Assembly (NCBI GenBank): GCA_029948255.1
Contig: JALIZF010001938.1
Location: forward strand, 2,256,001-2,320,000
DNA length: 64,000 bases
DNA from: Telmatactis stephensoni
Taxonomy: Eukaryota > Cnidaria > Anthozoa > Actiniaria > Isophelliidae
Direction of reading: 5' to 3'
The translations under genes were made by a program, and so were the position numbers. Under the pieces are notes generated by a model. That model did no database searches, had not been told where the DNA came from, and saw only the letters and a program-made list of their open reading frames with translations. Shown here in pieces: positions 57,201-64,000 of the stretch; positions within the stretch are counted from its first letter, which is position 1, and each line of letters begins with the position of its first letter.

Positions 57201-60023
57201 AAATTTACTGTCATTTCGCCTGTGTTACATCTTATGAGCTGAAACTTTGCACTTAATTTTACTACTATCGAGGTGATCTTTCTATTTCTGGCATTCAATT
57301 TGACGGTGCTGCTTGATTTAGGGGAGAAAGGGTCACGTGCCCACGCATATGCGGTCTATTAAGGCACATGGCTCATGGCACAAAGGCTCATTGCCACACA
57401 GACAAAGCAAAAACAAAAACAATAAACAAAAAACAGAGATTTTACAGCGAAAATCGTTGCATCGCGACTTCCAACGTCGGTAAGATTTTGTTTTTTTCTG
57501 ATCCGTCCATCATTCTCTCACGGACTCGTTCAGTGATTGGCCGGTTGATTTGAAAGAAGCTCCGCGCCCCCAAACTGGGGTGCTTTCCATTTGTCCAAAA
57601 AAAACAACAACAACAACAACAAACAAAAACAAAACGGTTTGTAAAACCGAAACAACGATGGTACAAATGGAACAGTTCAAACTGTTTTTCTAGGTTCGGA
57701 CTGGAAAAGAGACCGTTTCATTTTGAATCCAACCGAAGTGACCGTTTTTTAGCGGTCTTTCCTAAATGGATCGGATATTTCCAGCTGGTTTTTCCAACCG
57801 GAACGGCTGGACTACCTCGAAAGGTTGTCCTCTTCGGTTGGAAATTCCGGAAAAGTGACAAACAAACAAAAACAAAACGGTTTGTAAAACCGAAACAACG
57901 ATGGTACAAATGGAACAGTTCAAACTGTTTTTCTAGGTTCGGACTGGAAAAGAGACCGTTTCATTTTGAATCCAACCGAAGTGACCGTTTTTTAGCGGTC
58001 TTTCCTAAATGGATCGGATATTTCAATTCCAGCTGGTTTTTCCAACCGGAACGGCTGGACTACCTCGAAAGGTTGTCCTCTTCGGTTGGAAATTCCGGAA
58101 AAGTGACTGTTCCATTTGGTTTCTAACCGATATTACCGGGTTTTTTTTGACAAATGGAAAGCACCCATGATTGACGGCTCAGAAAAACCCAAAATCAAAA
58201 CAAAATTTGTAATTTGCTGGTCGTGATAATAATAATAACTTTATTAACGTGTCACAAATATTTTAGCATACATACTAATTGGGGACACAACATCATATAA
58301 AATAAATAAATAAATTAGAAAATTAAATTAAATTAAATCAAATAAATAGGTGAAATATATGACTGATATAAAAATCCTAAAAATGTGGAGTACTATGTCT
58401 ACGAACTACAAAGAAAACAATCAGATCCACATTCATTATCAACTAAGGTTGAAAGATCTTTCTGTCTTATTAACTTCTTAAAATGATTCAGATTAGTTAC
58501 GTACATTTCTTATATCCTTAGATAGGCGACGCCATAACGACGGCCCAAAATACCTAATAGAATGCTTTCCATACGTTACCGTATTAAAGCGTGGTATGAC
58601 AAAATCAGAATTTCTTAAGTTGTACTGACTGCTATGTTGATTGAAAAGTTCTGATATATATGAAGGGCAATTTCCATGCTTAACATTGAACATGAGGATA
58701 GCTATATCCTGAAGTCTATACGATTATATAAAGTGATGCAACGATTTTGGCTGTAAAAAGCACAGAGAGGTTGCTATATCCTTCACAGAAATGTACTCAC
58801 TCAATATTTTTCTTTCCTTTGACAGATGCGAACCACAACTTAGCATAGTCTTCCTGAAAACTCATAAAACCGGTAGCAGTACCTTAACAAACATCTTTAA
58901 CAGGTTCGCTGATCTACGAGAACTCAGAGTAGCGCTACCACTTCATGGCTACAATCGATTTCGTTGGCCTTTGTTGTTTCACTGGACATCAGCCGATTTA
59001 TTTCTACTTGGTACAAACTATGCTAATATACTATGTAATCATGCTCGATATAACAGAGAGGCCATGGATAGCATCATGGAGCTAGACTCCAAGTACGTGA
59101 CCATTCTTCGCAATCCCGTACAACAGTTTGAATCAACATATGACTACATGGAGTTCAGCAAGACGTTTGGTCTTGAGAACACAACGGATCCCATGCGGCG
59201 CTTCCTAAGGAGACCTTTTGATCACATACGAAACTTAAGCTTAAAAGGTCTGCCCATCCATGACTCTATGCATTTATTGAGGAATGGAATGTTCTTCGAC
59301 TTGGGTATGCCGCACAGTAGCTATAACAACAGAACATTAATACTGGATGAAATTAAGAAACTTGACAGAGAGTTTTTCTTGGTCTTGATTATGGAGTATT
59401 TCGACGAAAGTTTAGTTTTGCTTAAACGAGAGCTCTGTTGGGAGCTGGAGGACATTGTATACGCAAAATTCAACCAAAGGCATCGTAAAAAGAAGGAAAA
59501 AATAGACGAGTCTTTGAAACGAATGATAGAGCGATGGAACGGGGCAGACGTCCTTCTGTACCGACATTTTAACAAGACCTTCTGGAAGAAAATCAAGAAA
59601 CATGGCAAAGCCTTCTACAAAGACTTAGAGGAATTCCGACGCAAAAACCTTGAGGTTCAGCGTGAATGCATATCTCCTATAGTAGGCAAAGAAAAAGCTC
59701 TGGGCCTGACAAAGGAGGTCAGAAAATTGCAACTCAATCCACTCGTCTCCAATTTTGATAGATACTTTTGTGATAAGATTTTGACGGACGAAGTCGAGTA
59801 TTTAAAATATTTTAGGCTAAAGTTTCATCCGTATTTTGGTTATCAGAAACGGCTAAGATTTGAGCGTTCAGGACACTTTCAAGATCCCTTGGCAATCCCC
59901 TCTCGTCAACCAATAATACAAGGGCAGCAATATTCACCTCGCACTGCCTCACAACAAAACACAAACTCAAATAGTCAACCGCAGTTCGTACGAATTCCTC
60001 CAAAGAAGAAAGAATGGAAATAA
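51118..60023 (+). CDS. Galactose-3-O-sulfotransferase-like enzyme (3 exons)
   Basis: Exons 51118-51263, 52132-52296 and 58826-60023 join in phase 2 to give 502 residues. Residues 1-10 are cytosolic and about 11-28 form a hydrophobic signal anchor (YFGLLFMLSILCFVFLVIY region), so a type II Golgi enzyme is expected. The second exon is an acidic, helical stem. The catalytic exon has FLKTHKTGSSTLTNIFNRF, the 5'-phosphosulfate loop binding PAPS, and VTILRNPVQQFESTYDY, the 3'-phosphate site, both diagnostic of the GAL3ST family that sulfates C3 of galactose on glycolipids or mucin-type glycans. The C-terminal 60 residues are Gln/Pro-rich and lysine-ended, an extension without a family counterpart that I recognise. 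Acceptor substrate not predictable. Confidence 0.88.
51740..51960. repeat. Purine-rich (GAAAA)n-type tract
   Basis: Degenerate GAAAAGA/GGAAA run in sulfotransferase intron 1. Confidence 0.8.
52132..52296 (+). CDS. Exon: stem region of the sulfotransferase
   Basis: Acceptor TTTAATAG, donor GTAAGA, phase 2-2. It encodes DDSDDIAQLDDFQDLQELV and a lysine-rich end that joins (AA|A) to CEPQLSIVF. If unspliced, the frame meets TAA at the donor itself. Confidence 0.72.
52440..52800. repeat. Interspersed ACCCTGTTCCA repeat
   Basis: ACCCTGTTCCAGA recurs at least five times between 52525 and 52775 at irregular spacing; element ends not resolved. Confidence 0.4.
53530..53761. mobile_element. Harbinger-like MITE, family E, copy 1 (TAA TSD)
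   Basis: AGGCGGTGTTACACGAGACG at the left and its inverse ending CACCGCCT at the right. TAA flanks at 53527-53529 and 53762-53764. Inside are repeated TTTTTAACG and GTTGC words. Confidence 0.8.
53975..54260. repeat. Inverted repeat with arms of about 90 bases
   Basis: CAGTCGATCCCGAAAAG and CAACAAAGTCATTTGCAT are mirrored near 54190-54258. The 100-codon frame across it is a by-product. Confidence 0.6.
55211..55430. mobile_element. Harbinger-like MITE with TTA TSD
   Basis: GGGACGGACCATTAGAAAA and inverse are the TIRs. TTA flanks at 55208-55210 and 55431-55433. A poly-G run lies inside (about 55232-55249). Confidence 0.8.
55664..57360. mobile_element. TIR element of about 1.7 kb enclosing nested foldbacks
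   Basis: CCCCTAAATCAAGCAGCACC with GTCAAA near 55707 is inverted near 57297-57330, along with TCACGTGACC and ATATGC words. It contains an inverted pair at 55828-56067 and the family B element 56077-57202. Confidence 0.6.
56077..57202. mobile_element. Large foldback element, family B, copy 2
   Basis: TTAAGGTGGCCCGTACCTAT at the left is inverted at 57183-57202. The arms pair for about 330 bases, through GATACATGTTGTATGTAGTC. The 430-base centre shares GAAGCTAAACGCCAATGTTA with the 20.1-20.4 kb part of copy 1. Confidence 0.85.
57578..58166. mobile_element. TIR element with an internal 243-bp tandem duplication
   Basis: GGGTGCTTTCCATTTGTC at the left and GACAAATGGAAAGCACCC at the right. Inside, two copies start near 57621 and 57864 (shared ACGGTTTGTAAAACCGAAAC), at a constant offset of 243 bases. 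Confidence 0.82.
58224..58770 (-). mobile_element. 3' fragment of a CR1/L2-like LINE
   Basis: The minus strand encodes YNLRNSDFVIPRFNTVTYGK and HSIRYFGPSLWRRLS, the usual C-terminal tail of LINE reverse transcriptases, then a 3'UTR shared with 16305-16470 and an ATT-repeat end. It lies just before the catalytic sulfotransferase exon. Confidence 0.82.
58826..60023 (+). CDS. Exon: catalytic domain of the sulfotransferase
   Basis: 398 codons plus stop after acceptor CTTTGACAG. The PAPS-binding THKTGSST and RNPVQQFES motifs, LHGYNRF, HAR and EEFRRKN-type regions follow the GAL3ST order. Stop TAA 60021-60023. Confidence 0.92.
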
Positions 60024-60354
60024 GAATTCACGAATATTTTCTTTTGATACCAATAAATACTCACGTACGCGTAGAACGAGGAGGAGAGGAAATTAGTTAG
60101 AAAATGGGGTCCAGTTGTTCGAGGATGCGTTAAGAATTCACGAATATTTTCTTTTGATACCAATAAATGCTCACGTACGCGTAGAACGAGGAGGAGAGGA
60201 AATTAGTTAGAAAATGGGGTCCAGTTGTTCGAGGGTGCGTTGATAAGAATTCACGAATATTTTCTTTTGATACCAATAAATACTCACGTACGCGTAGAAC
60301 GAGGAGGAGAGGAACTTAGTTAGAAAATGGGGTCCAGTTGTTGGAGGGTGCGTT
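60022..60354 (+). repeat. Three-copy tandem 3'UTR repeat, each with AATAAA
   Basis: Units of about 110 bases start at about 60022, 60132 and 60245 (AAGAATTCACGAATATTTTC), differing at only a few bases. Each has CCAATAAAT, so three poly(A) signals follow the sulfotransferase stop, which itself lies at the first unit's edge. Confidence 0.92.
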
Positions 60355-60606
60355 GGGCTAGTGCGCTAATATAACCCGCTTTCCAACAACTGATCCTCCA
60401 GTAAGTTGGAGTGTGTAACCAGACAGACAGACAGATCTTTATATTTGGTGTCTTATATATCCTGTATACATTGACGTAATCCAAATAAAATACAATAGTT
60501 TTTTTTTTACAAATTACACATATAATAAAAATAAAGGATTCAATTGAGATCATTAATGTGTAACCATGGCGCTCAGAACGGACAACGTTTCACGCAAGAT
60601 GCTTGA

Positions 60607-60840
60607 AGGCGATGTTACACGAGTCGATTCGCAACAACGATTTTCCGCGCAACACTTGGTGAAATTGATAATTTTGCGTTAAAAGTTTTAAAAATTAATA
60701 TCAAACATTTGCAACTTGTTCACTAAGCAAAAATATCGTTAAAAATAGTTGCGTTTTGTATTTTCCACTGCATAAAATTTACGGGCAATATTTGTTGCGC
60801 AGAAAATCGTTGTTGCGAATCGACTAGTGTAACATCACCT
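60607..60840. mobile_element. Harbinger-like MITE, family E, copy 2 (TGA TSD)
   Basis: AGGCGATGTTACACGAGTCG at the left and inverse ending CATCACCT at the right. TGA flanks at 60604-60606 and 60841-60843. Ends resemble 53530-53761. Confidence 0.78.
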
Positions 60841-60843
60841 TGA

Positions 60844-61650
60844 GAGTGGCTGTCAAGTTGTACGACAAGTTCAACTTTGCAGCTATCGTCACTTCTTCAT
60901 CTCACTATGAAACTTGTTGCGCGCAAAGTTGCAGAAGAACAGTCTATTTGTGCAACTACTGGACGCAACGTTACGCAAAGACGGCCGTGGACACCGACAC
61001 AGCGTTGAGAGAAAAGTTACATCGTGGGCATGTATGGGCCTTTATTTGACCGCGTGTGTCCGTCACTCGGACAGTTCTTTGTGATTACATTTATAATAAA
61101 TTAAAAAAAAAAAAAAAAAACAGAGCTGATAACTATCTATTTGGAGATTGTTTAATGGACGCGGGAATCGGCTTAGAGTAGATAAACATCCAACTCTCTG
61201 AGGTACGCTAGTTTCAACGTGTTTTTATTTTGTGCACGTCAAAAACTGTGTATCGCTTATCGCGACCGTAAATACACAGAGGTGCAGTAAACGGAGTCGA
61301 ACTGAGAACATGTGAAAATTCATCATTGGTTGCTGCTAACTGGGGGAGTGGAAACGGGTTAGAATACATTTCTCCTAGTGGTGGCTTCCTAAAACAGACA
61401 GACTTCACTGCAATCGTCAGATAGATCTTGTTCATTTGAGTTCGGTGAGCTGCTTTACCAACCACTTCTCAGCTCTCTAGATGGATCATAAAATCCAAAC
61501 CCAGATGACACATGTCCGCTATGATGAGATTCCATTAAAAACCCACACACCCTCCCTTACTTACAGCATTTCTAAGTTTACGGTACACTGACTTATGAAT
61601 AAGGCCCGAACTCACAAGTCACCTTTGCTAGAATGTTGACTGACAAAAAA
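60844..61650. other. Non-coding stretch, no gene seen
   Basis: A poly-A run at about 61104-61120 follows ATAATAAATT and could mark an old retrosequence end. No domain-bearing frame. Confidence 0.45.
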
Positions 61651-61651
61651 T

Positions 61652-61830
61652 ATAGAGTGGAATTCGTATGACTTTGAAAAACTACGGCACGGTCACGGCA
61701 CGGCACGGAACCTCGCCTGCTGATTTCTTTACAAATTCGTAAAGAAATCAGCAGGCGAGGTTCCGTGCCGTGGCCGTGCCATGCCGTGACCGTGCCGTAG
61801 TTTTTCAAAGTCATACGAAATCCACTCTAT
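61652..61830. mobile_element. Near-perfect hairpin MITE (179 bp)
   Basis: ATAGAGTGGAATTCGTATGA and its inverse at 61811-61830. CGGCACGG and GAGGTTCCGTGCCG words pair inside, with a loop at about 61737. Confidence 0.82.
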
Positions 61831-61834
61831 TGCA

Positions 61835-62880
61835 ACAGAGTTGCACGGTATATCCGCCCCTGGTTTGCCTCGGCAGTTGCGCGCAGATAGTTGCGTGTTG
61901 CAGGAAAAGTTGAGTTCTCTAAGCTCGGATTTTTATAGCAGGTAATTAGACATGACATATCAATATCATGGGTATCACAACACCTTCGGCTATTCTCGTT
62001 ACAACCCTTTCAATTTTTTGAAATTATTTGAATTGCTGTTCTTAACGGTCATTACTGTGATAATCACCGCTCAGAGATACAATGATACAAAAGAAGCGAT
62101 TGATTTACAGGCGTTTAACCAATGAGAATTTTAAGTCTTGAATGTGGACGTAACATACATGGAATGTGGGGGTTTCGTTGCTGGTGCTTCTTTCCCCTTT
62201 TCTCCCCACACCACTCCCCTAGAAGCACCAACTACACAGGTTAGTTCTACACAAGCGTACAAGAATGCTATAAAAGACCCAACTTACTATAATAATAAGC
62301 TGGATGATAATAACATAGCAGCATAGGTAACTAAAACCAGGACTTTGAGAACTGTATACTACATTAGATAATTCAAGCAATTGGTTTTACGTAACGATCC
62401 GCGTAAGAACTACAGCGAAAACAACAGACCCGCGGCATCAGTAACCGTTATAAGTAAATCAAAGTCGAGGTGTTAATTGGATTATAAATTGTTTTCCCAT
62501 TGGTACAATCGTTCTAAAACGGAAAATTAGAATATTTCACTCAAATTGAATTCAAACTACTTGGATCCCATTTCCGAAATCTCGCGATGGAATTCATAAA
62601 AGTGTGTACTCGCGCGCAAAGTGACAAGTTTCACAAAAACAGCATTTTTTGTATTTATTTCTTCACTCATATATGGAGATTGCATAGTAACAATTCTGCG
62701 CGGTCAGGTTGAGTTATATGTATGACTTACGATGAGCAAAATATATGACTACAGGAAGTTTTTGTTTGATGTTTGGAAGCCTTCTTACTTACTTTCCTGC
62801 CGGAAGTGATGTCAGTGTATCGATAATCTCTAATGAACAACCGGTTACATCAGTAATGGAACTTACACTAGTAATACAAG
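61835..62880. other. Non-coding stretch, no gene supported
   Basis: A 62-codon frame at 62138 has no recognisable domain or splice support. Confidence 0.45.
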
Positions 62881-62884
62881 TTAC

Positions 62885-63105
62885 TGACCTGGGGCCCGTT
62901 TCTCGAAAGATCCTATTACTTTACGGGCCCGCTAATTTAGGGGATTAAAATCACGGGAGCGCGCGAGTACCCGTAACTAGTTGTCCGTAAACCATAGAAA
63001 TTGAAAATAAAGGTTGTTTCGGTAAACACCCGAAAACGTAACGAAAACATTAAGTTAACGGGCCCGTAAAGTTATCGGGTCTTCTGAGAAACGTTTCACA
63101 AAGCG
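62885..63105. repeat. Inverted GGGCCCGTTTCTCGAA-type repeat
   Basis: CTGGGGCCCGTTTCTCGAAA near 62889 is mirrored as TTCTGAGAAACG near 63081, with ACTTTACGGGCCCG also inverted. Confidence 0.55.
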
Positions 63106-63107
63106 TG

Positions 63108-63220
63108 TGTAACTTACGAGTACTCGAGTCGAGTAACTTACGAGTACTCGTAAGTTACGTAACTTTTACTCGTAACTTGCTCGTAACTTACGAGTACTTA
63201 CGAGTACTCGTAAAGTCGTG
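63108..63220. repeat. GTAACTTACGAGTACTCG palindromic minisatellite
   Basis: AACTTACGAGTACTCG recurs four or more times in both orientations. Confidence 0.8.
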
Positions 63221-63336
63221 TCTTACGAACATCTTTATTGAAAACAAAGGGAATTTTCAAATCTGAAACTGGATAAATTCCAAAATATAAGCTTCTTGCT
63301 TTAAAGAAGGTAAAAATTCGCAAATCGTCAGAAAAC

Positions 63337-63619
63337 CAAGAGACCATAATACTAAGAGAGCGAAGCTCAGTATTGATGTCTGTGCCATGTTCGTGGCGGC
63401 TAAGGCTATTTTTAGTAACTTCGCCATCGCGCGCGCAAGGCTCTTAAACAATAGAATTCAAACGGTCCCGTCCGCGCGCACGTCAAAAATCAAATTCTAT
63501 TGAATTGGTTGAGGAACTTGAGCGCGCGATGGCGAAGTTACTAAAAATAGCCTTAGCCGCCACGAACATGGCACAGACATCAATACTGAGCTTCGCTCTC
63601 TTAGTATTATGGTCTCTTG
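63337..63619. mobile_element. Foldback MITE, family A, copy 2 (7-bp TSD)
   Basis: Same CAAGAGACC/GGTCTCTTG ends and arms as 166-443. The flanks 63330-63336 and 63620-63626 are both AGAAAAC. Confidence 0.9.
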
Positions 63620-63732
63620 AGAAAACTTTTTTTATGATTTACGAGTATACGACCATTAGTGACTAGTAATTACAGTAGCACCGGTATTACTAAATACTCC
63701 GACATTATACAAGTTATTGACTAGTAATACTT

Positions 63733-63832
63733 AACAATTAGACCTCGAGGCCGAATGGACTACGAGTCAATAGCCGTAGGCCGAATGGGCTATTCAAACT
63801 CGTAGTCCATGAGGCCGAGAGGTCTAATTGTT
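63733..63832. mobile_element. Short foldback, AACAATTAGACCTC type
   Basis: AACAATTAGACCTCGAGGCC at the left is inverted at the right (GAGGTCTAATTGTT with small mismatches), with GGACTACGAGT inside. Confidence 0.7.
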
Positions 63833-64000
63833 TTAGTATTCACCAACATATTGGGCCAAAGGTGAATGAGACTAAACAAAACAAAGAGAGAAAAATGTTT
63901 TGTTGATATTATTACTCGCGCTTCCTCTCAACTCGGGCTATCACCAACAGCCCGAGGTTAGGGAGCCAATCAGAATGCAGGATTTGTAATAGCCCTTATG

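Noticed and set aside
62138..62326. 62-codon frame with a possible acceptor at CCCCTAG
   Set aside because: No domain and no second exon; too weak to call.

Overview
The window is eukaryotic nuclear DNA, most likely from a cnidarian and probably an anthozoan such as a stony coral. The reasons are short exons with GT-AG introns, an AT-rich background packed with foldback and MITE-like repeats, and three animal-type genes (a secreted heme peroxidase, a trefoil protein and a galactose-3-O-sulfotransferase-like enzyme). The species cannot be fixed from the sequence alone. There is no sign of operons, CRISPR or bacterial genes.

Layout. (1) 20-11423, plus strand: the 3' part of a large multidomain extracellular gene. 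Eleven exons join in consistent phase and encode about 1250 residues: a calcium-binding EGF module, two cadherin-like repeats, a full animal heme peroxidase domain, a Mucin2/CILP-type WxxW domain and a C-terminal DNRLRE-like module. One exon carries a one-base frame break in an A-rich run. (2) 11.5-26.4 kb: mostly non-coding. It holds one orphan death-domain-like exon (minus strand, 15290-15577), several foldback elements, a palindrome of about 0.7 kb and microsatellites. (3) 26648-34503, plus strand: a small secreted protein gene with a signal-peptide exon and three nearly identical trefoil exons made by recent tandem duplication. Its first intron holds a 5'-truncated antisense LINE flanked by long pentanucleotide arrays. 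(4) 36379-44363, minus strand: a very young Ty3/Gypsy LTR element. Its 665-bp LTRs look identical and gag, a protease-RT-RNase H polyprotein and an env-like ORF are open, but integrase is missing. The gag/pol overlap carries a textbook -1 frameshift signal. (5) 44.4-51.1 kb: foldback elements and minisatellites. (6) 51118-60023, plus strand: a three-exon galactose-3-O-sulfotransferase-like gene (502 residues, type II membrane topology) followed by a three-copy tandem repeat, each copy with an AATAAA. (7) 60.4-64 kb: more MITEs, including a second copy of the 7-bp-TSD family seen at the left edge.

The three host genes all act in the secretory or extracellular compartment (matrix/mucus peroxidase, trefoil mucus peptide, Golgi glycan sulfation). 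That is suggestive of mucus or matrix biology, but neighbouring animal genes need not be functionally linked. The strongest novel points are the integrase-less yet recently transposed Gypsy element with its frameshift signal, the trefoil exon triplication with empty-site/filled-site insertions, the unusual peroxidase domain architecture, and several MITE families whose target-site duplications can be read directly.
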